Positions 1-8,389 are shown, counted from the stretch's first letter. The stretch is 11,138 nucleotides of DNA from an uncultured Pseudomonadaceae bacterium (GCA_947630465.1 CANRHT010000054.1:1-11138), one strand, 5' to 3'. Program-made: numbers and translations. Notes: generated by a model not told the origin, from the letters alone.

Positions 1-684
<684 letters not shown>

Positions 685-717
685 TAACATGAAAAATAAG
701 GCAGCATGTTAAAAGAC

Positions 718-758
718 AGCTGCCCAAGAAACAGGGCCTAAGTCGCAAATGGGCAACT
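718..758 (-). terminator. Candidate terminator of the lgt-thyA transcript
   Basis: AGCTGCCCA (718-726) and TGGGCAACT (750-758) form a 9-bp stem with one mismatch around a 23-nt loop, starting at the thyA stop codon. On the minus strand the stem is followed by GTCTTTTAAC, a short T-rich stretch. The long loop and short T run make it a weak intrinsic terminator. A further 7-bp inverted repeat, TAACATG/CATGTTA (685-691 and 705-711), lies just downstream. Confidence 0.35.
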
Positions 759-1552
759 TAAACGGCTACCTGCGCTTTAATATGTGGGTGCGCTTGATAA
801 TCGCAGAGCTCAAAATCTTCAATGCTAAAGTCGAAAATCGAGTTGATCTTAGGATTGATGCGCATTGTGGGTAAGGCAAATGGCTCACGGCTTAATTGCT
901 CTTGCACCTGATCCAGATGATTAGAGTACAAGTGGCAATCACCGCCGCTCCAAATAAAGTCACCGAGCTGTAAGTTGCAGACCTGCGCCACCATCATCGT
1001 GAGCAAAGCATAGCTGGCGATATTAAAGGGCACGCCGAGGAAAATATCTGCCGAACGCTGATAGAGCTGGCAACTGAGTTTGCCGTCGGCGACATAAAAT
1101 TGGAATAAGGCATGGCAGGGCGGCAGCGCCATATCGTCGACTAACGCTGGATTCCAAGCGCTGACAATTAAGCGGCGTGAGTCGGGATTACTTTTAATCA
1201 TCGCAATCAGCTTACTGATTTGATCAATCGACTCGCCATTGGGTGCTGGCCAGTTGCGCCACTGGTAGCCATACACAGGGCCTAAGTCGCCGCTCTCATC
1301 AGCCCACTCATCCCAAATCCGCACACCGTTGTCTTGCAGGTATTTGATATTGGTATCGCCCTGCAAAAACCATAACAGCTCATGAATAATGGACTTGAGG
1401 TGGCACTTTTTAGTGGTGACTAAAGGAAAACCTGCGCTTAAATCGAAACGCATTTGGTGGCCAAACAGGCTGCGGGTGCCAGTGCCGGTGCGGTCGCTTT
1501 TATCCACACCCTGATCACGCACATGGCGCATTAAATCGAGATACTGTTTCAT
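758..1552 (-). CDS. thyA: Thymidylate synthase ThyA
   Basis: Cytosolic enzyme that methylates dUMP to dTMP using 5,10-methylenetetrahydrofolate, the only de novo route to thymidylate in organisms that lack ThyX. The 264 residues equal the length of the E. coli enzyme. The N-terminal phosphate-binding loop DRTGTGTRS is at 20-28. The catalytic Cys146 lies in [12 protein letters not shown], followed by the QRSAD and [12 protein letters not shown] blocks that hold dUMP, and the HLYSNH segment. An upstream in-frame ATG at 1624 would add 24 residues that lie inside lgt and match nothing in the family. The ATG at 1552 is preceded by AGAGGTGG at good spacing and is the right start. The ATG overlaps the lgt stop as ATGA, so translation is probably coupled to lgt. 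The two genes are neighbours in many gammaproteobacteria. Nothing odd is seen. Confidence 0.98.
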   Translation of the reverse strand: MKQYLDLMRHVRDQGVDKSDRTGTGTRSLFGHQMRFDLSAGFPLVTTKKCHLKSIIHELLWFLQGDTNIKYLQDNGVRIWDEWADESGDLGPVYGYQWRNWPAPNGESIDQISKLIAMIKSNPDSRRLIVSAWNPALVDDMALPPCHALFQFYVADGKLSCQLYQRSADIFLGVPFNIASYALLTMMVAQVCNLQLGDFIWSGGDCHLYSNHLDQVQEQLSREPFALPTMRINPKINSIFDFSIEDFELCDYQAHPHIKAQVAV

Positions 1553-2346
1553 GCTTGGGCCACCTCTTGACGCTTGTAGGCAAAAATAATTAAACCGATA
1601 CCGCCGAGAATCATGGGTACGCACAACACTTGACCCATCGTCAGCCAGTCAAAGGCTAAGTAGCCCAGTTGTGCGTCGGGCACGCGGACAAATTCGACGA
1701 TAAAACGGAAGATACCGTAAAACAGCGCAAACATACCGGACACCGCCATGGTGGGGCGGGGTTTGCGTGAATACAGCCAGAGAATCACAAATAACGCCAC
1801 GCCTTCTAAAGCAAACTGATACAGCTGCGAGGGGTGACGCGCCAGTTGCGCAGGATCAGTGGGAAAGATCATCGCCCAAGATACATCAGTGGCTTTGCCC
1901 CACAGCTCGGCATTAATAAAGTTACCAATACGACCAGCACCTAAACCGATCGGCACTAAGGGCGCAATAAAGTCCATCAACTGGAAAAAGCTTTTTTTAT
2001 GTTTGCGGCCAAACAGCCAGACCGCCAGCATCACTCCTAAAAAACCGCCATGGAACGACATGCCGCCTTCCCAAATCCGCAACACCAGTGCGGGATTATC
2101 AATATAGGCGGCCATATCATAAAACAGCACATAACCTAAACGTCCACCAAGGATGATGCCCATGGCCACCCAAAACACTAAGTCAGACAGGGTGTCTTTC
2201 GTCCAGTGTGTATCGAAGCGTGCTAAGCGGCGACTGGCCAGCCACCACGCACCGCCGATGCCGACTAAATACATTAAACCGTACCAGTGAATCTTCAGCG
2301 GCCCAAGGGCAATCGCCACGGGGTCAATATTGGGGTAAGTGAGCAT
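1549..2346 (-). CDS. lgt: Prolipoprotein diacylglyceryl transferase Lgt
   Basis: Inner-membrane enzyme that moves a diacylglyceryl group from phosphatidylglycerol to the lipobox cysteine of prelipoproteins, the first step of lipoprotein maturation. The 265-residue product has about seven hydrophobic segments. Family landmarks are [10 protein letters not shown] at 20-29, the [11 protein letters not shown] stretch with H99 (equivalent to essential H103 of E. coli), the Lgt signature [13 protein letters not shown] at 138-150, HPSQLY at 171-176 and FRFIVEFVR ending at R221. The start ATG is preceded five bases upstream by AAGGAT, which overlaps the stop codon of the TauE/SafE gene 9 nt away. The gene is therefore read from the upstream transcript. 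Its last codon and stop overlap thyA by 4 nt. Confidence 0.98.
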   Translation of the reverse strand: MLTYPNIDPVAIALGPLKIHWYGLMYLVGIGGAWWLASRRLARFDTHWTKDTLSDLVFWVAMGIILGGRLGYVLFYDMAAYIDNPALVLRIWEGGMSFHGGFLGVMLAVWLFGRKHKKSFFQLMDFIAPLVPIGLGAGRIGNFINAELWGKATDVSWAMIFPTDPAQLARHPSQLYQFALEGVALFVILWLYSRKPRPTMAVSGMFALFYGIFRFIVEFVRVPDAQLGYLAFDWLTMGQVLCVPMILGGIGLIIFAYKRQEVAQA

Positions 2347-2355
2347 GGATAATCC

Positions 2356-3141
2356 TTAATTAAGCAAAAAACTGAGGCCAACCACGGTCAGCAGCAGAGC
2401 AAATAAGCGTTTCAACAACAGTGGAGACAAGCGGTGCGCCAGTTTAGCGCCAAAACGAGCAAAAAATACTGAGGTGAGAGCAATACCCATCAACGCGGGC
2501 AGGTAGATATAACCTAGGCTCAACTCAGGTAGCTTTTCGTGTTGCCAGCCCGTCACCATAAACACGAGGGCACCGGCCACCGCAATGGGGAAACCACAGG
2601 CGGCTGAAGTGGCCACCGCTTTTTGCATAGCGACACTGCGCCAAGCTAAAAAAGGTACAGTCAGTGAACCGCCGCCAATCCCGAAAATCGCCGAGGCCCA
2701 ACCAATCACGCCGCCGGCGGCAATCAATTCCAGCTGTTTGGGGGCAGGGCGTGCAGCTTTAGGTGTGAGATTGAGGGCTAATTGAATCGCGATACAGATG
2801 GCAAAAACCCCAATGATCTTTTGCAGCACGGGACCATTAATAAGTGCCGCCGTCGCACCGCCAACGGCCACGCCGGCTAAAATGCCGGGCGTGAGCCAGC
2901 GAAACAACGACCACTGCACGGCGCCACGGCGATGATGCTCACGAATCGAGTTGATTGAGGTAAAGGCAATAGTCGCCAGCGAGGTGCCGACCGCGAGGTG
3001 AGTTAAAATCTCCGGAGCAAAGCCTTGGGTGCTAAAACTAAACACCAACACCGGCACAATAATTAATCCGCCGCCGACGCCAAATAAGCCAGCTAGCACG
3101 CCAGCGGCAGCGCCGAGTAATAAATAAAGTACAAATTCCAT
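2356..3141 (-). CDS. TauE/SafE family membrane transporter
   Basis: Predicted inner-membrane permease of 261 residues from the TauE/SafE (DUF81) family. Some members of this family export sulfite or organosulfur anions; the substrate here is unknown. Two copies of the family repeat are visible: GLFGVGGGLIIVPVL at residues 18-32 and AIFGIGGGSLTVPFL at 151-165. Each opens a half of about four hydrophobic helices, with a cytosolic linker near 125-138 rich in Lys, Arg and Pro. A longer open frame reaches 3372, but its extra 77 residues are not membrane-like and run back across the GNAT gene. The ATG at 3141 has AAGGAT (3149-3154) seven bases upstream and gives the standard family length. It is first in a tight group with lgt and thyA; the same order is known in Pseudomonas. 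A functional link with lipoprotein or thymidylate synthesis is not evident. Confidence 0.92.
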   Translation of the reverse strand: MEFVLYLLLGAAAGVLAGLFGVGGGLIIVPVLVFSFSTQGFAPEILTHLAVGTSLATIAFTSINSIREHHRRGAVQWSLFRWLTPGILAGVAVGGATAALINGPVLQKIIGVFAICIAIQLALNLTPKAARPAPKQLELIAAGGVIGWASAIFGIGGGSLTVPFLAWRSVAMQKAVATSAACGFPIAVAGALVFMVTGWQHEKLPELSLGYIYLPALMGIALTSVFFARFGAKLAHRLSPLLLKRLFALLLTVVGLSFLLN

Positions 3142-3195
3142 GTTGAGTATCCTTGCGGGTTGCTGCTGTGGGCTCGAACCAGTGCCGCTATGCAG

Positions 3196-3212
3196 ATGAT
3201 CTGAATGATCTG
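3196..3212. repeat. Tandem 8-bp repeat in the leader of the TauE/SafE-lgt-thyA group
   Basis: ATGATCTG occurs twice (3196-3203 and 3205-3212) with a 9-nt period, and the first copy is part of the odd palindrome CAGATGATCTG (3193-3203). It lies in the 89-nt gap between the GNAT stop and the exporter start, about 55-70 nt before that ATG. No convincing promoter or terminator was seen in this gap, so the repeat could be an operator or chance. Confidence 0.3.
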
Positions 3213-3230
3213 GGTGATTGGGTAAGATTT

Positions 3231-3728
3231 TTACAAGGCTTTTTGCATATACATCGCAGGTACGCCGTAAGACTCTAAAGCCGCTTGTTGCTGTGGTTGG
3301 CTGGCCTGCTGCTGTTGAAAGCCCATACGCTGCCAAAAACGCGCAGACTCTTGTACCGACACTAAGCTGCAATGCTGCAGTCCGGCTTGGCGAGCCATCT
3401 GTAATTTATGTTTGACTAAACTGGGGCCTATGCCGCGCTTCAAGGCGCGCGGCGCTACGGCTAAATCATGCAGGTATAAACAGTCGCTGTGCTGAGGCTC
3501 AACAAATAAAGCATCTAAGGGCGTAATTGCACCACGCTGTGAGCGGTAGCTGAATAAATAGCCGCACACGCCTTGGGTATCTTCTGCCACTAAGGCTAAA
3601 TCTGGCACTTGAGCGAGGCGCTCGGCAATCACTTGCGGTGTTTCTTGCAGTTCGTCACTGTAAACCTGCAGTTGGATATCTAGAATTTCCGGCAGGTCAT
3701 CGACGTGCATCAGGCGCAGTTCAAACAT
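3231..3728 (-). CDS. GNAT family N-acetyltransferase
   Basis: Small cytosolic protein of 165 residues with the Gcn5-related acetyltransferase fold, expected to move an acetyl group from acetyl-CoA to an amine. The substrate cannot be read from the sequence. The fold is shown by the N-terminal strand and helix (FELRLMHVDDLPEILDIQ), the core strand YLHDLAVAP at 85-93, the acetyl-CoA loop KRGIGPSL at 97-104, and the closing ESARFWQRMGF at 127-137. The Q/R usually opening the Q/R-x-x-G-x-G motif is Leu96 here. Residues 138-149 are glutamine-rich (FQQQQASQPQQQ), an unusual loop between the last two strands. The ATG at 3728 has only a poor ribosome binding site, but no better start exists. The gene is 89 nt upstream of the exporter on the same strand and divergent from the kinase operon. 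Confidence 0.85.
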   Translation of the reverse strand: MFELRLMHVDDLPEILDIQLQVYSDELQETPQVIAERLAQVPDLALVAEDTQGVCGYLFSYRSQRGAITPLDALFVEPQHSDCLYLHDLAVAPRALKRGIGPSLVKHKLQMARQAGLQHCSLVSVQESARFWQRMGFQQQQASQPQQQAALESYGVPAMYMQKAL

Positions 3729-3761
3729 AAGGCTACAAGGTTTAAAAATCGGATGGCTATT

Positions 3762-3791
3762 CTAATGCTATGAGTGCCCTAATGCTATGAG
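3762..3791. repeat. Two direct 13-bp repeats in the divergent intergenic region
   Basis: CTAATGCTATGAG is repeated exactly at 3762-3774 and 3779-3791, a 17-nt period, just upstream of the GNAT gene. On the minus strand the first copy overlaps TAGAAT (3759-3764), a possible -10 element for that gene, and the second falls where its -35 would be. It may be a binding site for a regulator or a simple duplication. The remainder of this 247-nt gap holds only a short GGCGC/GCGCC hairpin (3808-3820) and the kinase promoter region. Confidence 0.5.
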
Positions 3792-3914
3792 CTGCCGTGG
3801 TCAAATCGGCGCGTTGCGCCACTGGTGCGGCAAACAAGTGATGAGGGGTCATCCGCTTTCAGGAGCTGACCTGCGACAGCTTACCGTTGGGTGACCTCGA
3901 CTAAAACGCAACAC

Positions 3915-3953
3915 TTGACTCAGTTCACTGTAGTATTGGCCCTTTGCTACTAT
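3915..3953 (+). promoter_or_regulatory. Candidate promoter of the kinase/cyclic-di-GMP operon, with partial FNR/ANR-like site
   Basis: TTCACT (3924-3929) and TACTAT (3948-3953) are spaced by 18 bp, a plausible sigma-70 promoter ending 22 nt before the start codon. TTGACTCAGTTCAC (3915-3928) resembles the TTGAT-N4-ATCAA site of FNR/ANR. The first half matches 4 of 5 bases and the second half only 3 of 5. It is centred near -38 from the expected transcription start. This is a by-eye match; the second half-site is poor. Confidence 0.4.
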
Positions 3954-3963
3954 TTTACAGTTT

Positions 3964-3968
3964 GAGGG
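3964..3968 (+). promoter_or_regulatory. Ribosome binding site of the hybrid histidine kinase gene
   Basis: GAGGG lies seven bases before the ATG at 3976 and supports that start as the first codon of the kinase. Confidence 0.65.
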
Positions 3969-3975
3969 TCGACAG

Positions 3976-6609
3976 ATGCTGGAAACAACGCCGCAACACA
4001 CAGAAGAACAGCGTCTGCAGGCTTTATACCGCTTACAAATTTTAGATACTGAGTCGGACTTAGCCTTTGATAACTTAGCTAAAGTGGCTGCAAGTTTATT
4101 TGATGTGCCCGTTGTGCTGGTGTCGCTGGTGGACAAGTACCGCCAATGGTTTAAGACGCGTATTGGGGTCAGCGTGCATGAGTTGCCGCGTGAAGGCTCT
4201 TTTTGTACGCATGCTATTCAAGCCAATGATATTTTTATTATTGAAGATGCGTTATTAGATGAGCGTTTTGTCAACAGCAGCTTGGTCACAGGCGAACCCT
4301 ATATTCGTTTTTATGCCGGCGTGCCCATTCGTGCTGAAGACGGTTCTAATGTCGGCACCTTGTGCTTAATCGATACACAGCCGCGCCAACTGAGCGATGC
4401 GGATCAATACCACTTTACTTTACTGGCGCGTCAAGCCGAACAATTGTTGTATTTGCACTACCGTACGGTACAGCTGGCGCTAAAAACGGCGCAAAGTACC
4501 GCAACCAACGCGCGCTATGCGGCCATTATTGAAAGTGCTGCAGCAGGGATTGTTCATATTGATGGGCATGGCACGATTTTACAGCTCAATGATTTTACCT
4601 TACGCATGCTCGGCTATGAGCGCGAAGAAGTGCTGGGGCGTAACGTGAAAATGCTCATGCCAGCACAATGGGCGGTGCACCATGACGGTTACTTAGCGCA
4701 TTACCAACTCACTGGAGAGAAAAAAGTCATCGGCAGTGGCCGTGAGGTTGCAGCGCAACACAAAGATGGCACTCATATTCCTGTGCATTTGGCCGTCAGT
4801 GAAGTGCAAGGTAATGGCAACGCTGTCGCACCTGAAAACCGTGAGTTTATTGGTATTTTGTCGGATATGCGTCAGATTGCTGCAGCACGTGAGCGTGAGC
4901 AACAAGAGCGTGCTTTGCTGCAAGTTTTGCACCGTGGCTTAACGGATTATCACGCGCTGTTAAGTGGTAATACGCTGTGGATGTTTTTAAAAGAAGCGCT
5001 TAAAGAGCTGACCCACAGTGAGTACGCGCTGATTGGTGAGGTGATTGAACGCGACGGTGTACCCGCTTTAAAAGTACACGCCATCAGCGACCTGTCGTGG
5101 AATGAGCCCAGCCGCCAATTGATGAAAAAACTGCGGGATGGCGAGATGTATCTCAGCAGCCCGAGCAGTATGTTGGGGCGTGTTTTTGCTGGGGGTGCCA
5201 CAGTGCTCAGCAATGAGATGACGACGGACCCGCGCGGTGGTGCTTTACCCGAAGGGCATCCGGAGTTGCGTCGCTATCTGGGCGTACCTATTAAGGATCG
5301 CGGTCAAGTCATTGGCATGTATGCCATCGCCAACGCTACGCAGGATTATGATGATGCGCTGGTGGAGTGGTTGCAGCCCTTTAACTCAACCTGTGCGCTG
5401 TTGATTAACCTGTATCGACAGTTGCACGAGCAGCAACGCTTTATGGACGAGTTAAAAACGGCACGGGATTTAGCGGAGTATTCCAGCAAAGCTAAAACTG
5501 AGTTTCTGTCATCCATGAGCCATGAGCTGCGTACACCGCTGAATGCTATTTTAGGTTTTAGTCAATTATTAGGTAATGGTAAACAACCTTTAACTGAGCG
5601 CCAGCAGCGTCAAGTGGATCAGATTTTGCGCAGTGGCCATCACTTGTTGAACCTGATTAACGAAGTGTTGGATTTAGCACGCATTGAGTCGGGGCATACG
5701 CAAGTGTCCTTGGAGCCGATTAATCTACAAGAAGTGCTTGATGACAGCTTAGAGATTGTGCGGGAATTGGCGACCCAGCAAGGGATTAAACTGCACCTGT
5801 ACAGTGACTCGACGACGGGTTGTTTTGTGATTGCTGATTACACACGCTTAAAACAAATCCTGATTAACTTATTAAATAACGCCATCAAATATAACGTGGC
5901 TGATGGTGAAGTGGTGTTGCGTTGTGAACTGCAAGAGCAGCAGGTGCAGATCAGTGTCAGTGATACCGGTATTGGTATTGCTGATGATCAGCTTGAACAG
6001 CTGTTTGAGCCTTTTAATCGCCTTGGTGCTGAACATGGGAGTATTGAAGGCACCGGTGTGGGTTTGGCCTTGACCCGTAAATTAGCGCGTCTGATGGACA
6101 GTGATATTCAGGTGCAGTCGGTCGTGGGTGAAGGCAGTGTTTTCTCCTTTACATTACCACTGCTGGCCAGTACAAAAGAGTCGCTTACGCCTGCGAGTGA
6201 AGCTGATGCATCCGCATCACTACCGAGCAAATACCAAGTGCTGTATATCGAAGATAACCCCGAAAATCAGCGTTTAATGCAAGACTTATGCAGCGAAATA
6301 CCGGACCTGCGCTTGCACTGTGTCGATACCGGTGAAGCAGGGTTTGAGTTGGCCTGCTCAGAGTGTCCAGATTTGATTTTGTTAGATATCGACTTGCCGG
6401 GGATGAACGGTTTTCAAGTGGGACGCATGTTAAAAAACAATCCACTGACCACCAAAATCCCATTACTGGCGATCTCTGCGAGTTGTGCCACGCAAGATAA
6501 GCAACAAGCAAGCATGTTAGGCTTTGCTGGGTTTTATACTAAGCCGTTTAATTTAAATGCCTTGGCTCAGCATATACAGCAACTGTTGTCACAGCAGGAG
6601 AACGCATGA
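3976..6609 (+). CDS. Soluble hybrid sensor histidine kinase, GAF-PAS-GAF-HisKA-HATPase-REC
   Basis: An 877-residue protein with no signal peptide or membrane segment, so it senses inside the cell. Domain order: GAF about 20-160 (SFCTHAI at 75-81, IRFYAGVPI at 110-118); PAS about 180-300; second GAF about 310-480; dimerisation/phosphoacceptor domain with H516 in SMSHELRTPLN; ATPase with N-box N631/N635, G1 DTGIGI 663-668, F-box LFEPF and G2 GTGVGLAL 692-699; then a C-terminal receiver from about 753 with E759/D760, phosphoacceptor D804, S834 and K856. All catalytic positions are intact. The PAS domain carries HDGY with H236 and GSGR with R256, which align with the proximal haem His and distal Arg of FixL. 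Haem binding and oxygen sensing are thus plausible but not shown. No HPt domain is present. The next gene overlaps its stop by ATGA and is the obvious partner. Ligands of the GAF domains are unknown. Confidence 0.95.
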   Translation: MLETTPQHTEEQRLQALYRLQILDTESDLAFDNLAKVAASLFDVPVVLVSLVDKYRQWFKTRIGVSVHELPREGSFCTHAIQANDIFIIEDALLDERFVNSSLVTGEPYIRFYAGVPIRAEDGSNVGTLCLIDTQPRQLSDADQYHFTLLARQAEQLLYLHYRTVQLALKTAQSTATNARYAAIIESAAAGIVHIDGHGTILQLNDFTLRMLGYEREEVLGRNVKMLMPAQWAVHHDGYLAHYQLTGEKKVIGSGREVAAQHKDGTHIPVHLAVSEVQGNGNAVAPENREFIGILSDMRQIAAAREREQQERALLQVLHRGLTDYHALLSGNTLWMFLKEALKELTHSEYALIGEVIERDGVPALKVHAISDLSWNEPSRQLMKKLRDGEMYLSSPSSMLGRVFAGGATVLSNEMTTDPRGGALPEGHPELRRYLGVPIKDRGQVIGMYAIANATQDYDDALVEWLQPFNSTCALLINLYRQLHEQQRFMDELKTARDLAEYSSKAKTEFLSSMSHELRTPLNAILGFSQLLGNGKQPLTERQQRQVDQILRSGHHLLNLINEVLDLARIESGHTQVSLEPINLQEVLDDSLEIVRELATQQGIKLHLYSDSTTGCFVIADYTRLKQILINLLNNAIKYNVADGEVVLRCELQEQQVQISVSDTGIGIADDQLEQLFEPFNRLGAEHGSIEGTGVGLALTRKLARLMDSDIQVQSVVGEGSVFSFTLPLLASTKESLTPASEADASASLPSKYQVLYIEDNPENQRLMQDLCSEIPDLRLHCVDTGEAGFELACSECPDLILLDIDLPGMNGFQVGRMLKNNPLTTKIPLLAISASCATQDKQQASMLGFAGFYTKPFNLNALAQHIQQLLSQQENA

Positions 6610-8372
6610 CTGACCTGAGTAAGCTCTTTAGTAGCGCCGATATTTTAGTGGTTGATGATAACCCAGTGAATGTCGAGCTGCTGATCGACTTGTTGGAAGA
6701 CGAAGGCTACAGCTGCATCGAAGGCATGACCGATGCTTTAAAAGTTGAAGCGCGGGTGCATAACAAGCGGCCTGATTTAATCTTGCTGGATATTCGCATG
6801 CCCGGCATCAATGGCTTGGAGCTGTTGGAGTTATTGAATCGAACCTGGGGCGAAGAGACACCCGCGGTCATTGTATTAACCGCGCAAATTGATGAAGCCA
6901 CCCGTCACCAAGCCTTGCAGTTGGGTGCACAAGATTTTTTAACCAAGCCTTTTAATCATATTGAGGTGCTGCAGCGCATTCGCAATACTTTACAGCTGCA
7001 GCGTCTGCTCAGTGACCGCCAAGAAAAGACCAACTTGTTGGAAAGTTTAGTGGCTGAGCGTACGCAAGAGTTGCGCATACTCTCGCGCCAAGATTCATTG
7101 ACCAAACTGCCCAATCGTCAGGTGATCTTAGAAACCATTGAGCAATTGCGCCGAAAAAACTGTGACTTGCTGACCTTTTTTATTGCCCTAGAAGGCTTGG
7201 ATGAAATCGGTCGCTTGCATGGCTATGAAGTGACCGATCAAGCCCTCTGTGCTTTAAGTGGCAAAGTGCAGCAATTGACCCAACTGCCGATTCGCTTGCT
7301 GGGTGTGTGGAGTACTGAGCAGTGGGTATTGCTCTGTGAAACCGAAGTCAGTGAAAGCCAAGCTGAGCGTATTGCCCAGTGTATTTTAGAGGCGATTCAA
7401 GCGCCGCTGAGTCTGCAGCTCTTATCGGTGCATGTGCGCGCACGTGTTGGCGTGAGTGGTTCAAGTGCGCAGCGCAATGCTGAGCAAATGGTGCGTATGG
7501 CGGCGGTTGCCTTGCCCACACAGGACGGTCAATGGCAGGGCTATAACCAAGTGTTGGAGTCCAGCTTGTTGCGCAAGAATCAGCTCAGCGATGCGCTGTA
7601 TAACGCCATTGATAACAATGAGCTGCACTTGCTGTATCAGCCGAAAATCGATGTGCGCACTGGAGCCGTGCGTGGCGTTGAGGCCTTGCTGCGTTGGAAT
7701 CATCCCGAGTATGGGCGCATCTCGCCCATGGAGTTTATTCCGATTGCCGAAGCCAATTGCTATATCACCACTATTGGCCAATGGGTGATTGATGAGGCCA
7801 TCAGTGCTTTACTGCGCTGGCGCGAACACGGTGCGGTTGATGAGTACTTTACTGTAGCGGTGAATGTCGCCAGTGCCCAGTTGATGCAAGCGCATTTTGC
7901 CGATGATTTGATTGCCAAAATGCAGCAGTCGGGTTTACCTATGCATGCGTTAGAACTGGAAGTGACAGAATCTGATTTGATGCAGGATATGCAGTTGGCC
8001 GTTCAGCAATTGCAATGTTTGGCGGCAGCAGGTTTGCGTATTGCCATTGATGATTTTGGTACTGGTTACTCGTCATTGGCCTACTTAAAAGTGCTGCCGG
8101 TGGCGGTGATTAAAATTGATCGCACCTTTATTTCTGAGATGCACGTCAATACCCAAGATCAGCGTCTCACCAGCACCGTGATTGATATGGCGCGCCATTT
8201 TCAATTCACAACCGTGGCAGAAGGCGTCGAAGAGCCTGAGCAATTTAAGTTATTGCAGGCTATGGGGTGTGATTTGATTCAAGGCTTTTTATTTGCACCA
8301 CCACTGGCTGAGCCGATGATGTTGCAATTAGTGGCCAGTGGTTTTGCTGAGACGCCCGCCTTTAGCGCTTAA
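6606..8372 (+). CDS. Response regulator REC-GGDEF(degenerate)-EAL, predicted cyclic-di-GMP phosphodiesterase
   Basis: A 588-residue output protein. The receiver covers about 10-130, with D17/D18, phosphoacceptor D62 in LLDIRMPG, T92 and K114. A coiled-coil-like linker (130-160) leads to a GGDEF domain that keeps DSLTKLPNR (163-171) but has WSTEQ at 235-239 in place of the GGDEF loop and no RxxD inhibitory site. It should not make cyclic di-GMP. The EAL domain (about 325-575) is complete: YQP 344-346, EALLRW 359-364, N420, E452 and E455 in ELEVTES, DDFGTG 482-487, K503 and D505 in KIDRTF, E539 in AEGVEE, and QGF 559-561. Hydrolysis of cyclic di-GMP to pGpG is therefore the expected activity, switched by phosphorylation from the kinase. 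The start ATG overlaps the kinase stop, with AGGAG just upstream. The degenerate domain could still bind GTP or serve in dimerisation; that is inference. Confidence 0.95.
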   Translation: MTDLSKLFSSADILVVDDNPVNVELLIDLLEDEGYSCIEGMTDALKVEARVHNKRPDLILLDIRMPGINGLELLELLNRTWGEETPAVIVLTAQIDEATRHQALQLGAQDFLTKPFNHIEVLQRIRNTLQLQRLLSDRQEKTNLLESLVAERTQELRILSRQDSLTKLPNRQVILETIEQLRRKNCDLLTFFIALEGLDEIGRLHGYEVTDQALCALSGKVQQLTQLPIRLLGVWSTEQWVLLCETEVSESQAERIAQCILEAIQAPLSLQLLSVHVRARVGVSGSSAQRNAEQMVRMAAVALPTQDGQWQGYNQVLESSLLRKNQLSDALYNAIDNNELHLLYQPKIDVRTGAVRGVEALLRWNHPEYGRISPMEFIPIAEANCYITTIGQWVIDEAISALLRWREHGAVDEYFTVAVNVASAQLMQAHFADDLIAKMQQSGLPMHALELEVTESDLMQDMQLAVQQLQCLAAAGLRIAIDDFGTGYSSLAYLKVLPVAVIKIDRTFISEMHVNTQDQRLTSTVIDMARHFQFTTVAEGVEEPEQFKLLQAMGCDLIQGFLFAPPLAEPMMLQLVASGFAETPAFSA

Positions 8373-8389
8373 TACTGTCTAATCGGTGC

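Noticed and set aside
2355..2364. 10-bp palindrome CTTAATTAAG at the TauE/SafE-lgt junction
   Set aside because: It is made of the TauE/SafE stop codon and the lgt ribosome binding site region; too short and AT-rich to be a supported regulatory site.
3170..3180. GGTTCGAGCCC on the minus strand, like the T-arm of a tRNA
   Set aside because: The flanking bases pair for only about three positions, no acceptor stem, anticodon arm or CCA end is present, so it is chance or at most an unrecognisable remnant.
3808..3820. GGCGC-GTT-GCGCC hairpin as a terminator
   Set aside because: The stem is only 5 bp with a 3-nt loop, it lies upstream of divergent genes, and no T run follows on either strand.
3787..3894. 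Small plus-strand ORF of 35 codons in the divergent gap (begins MSCRGQIG)
   Set aside because: No ribosome binding site precedes it, it crosses a GC hairpin, and its sequence matches nothing I recognise.
3915..3920. TTGACT as the -35 of the kinase promoter
   Set aside because: A spacing of 16-18 bp leads to TGGCCC-like sequence with no -10; TTCACT at 3924 with TACTAT fits better.
7456..7788. Open frames on both strands inside the EAL gene and similar ones elsewhere (e.g. 1859-2107 plus, 9401-9640 minus)
   Set aside because: They lie wholly inside genes with clear family motifs, lack ribosome binding sites and show no domain of their own.
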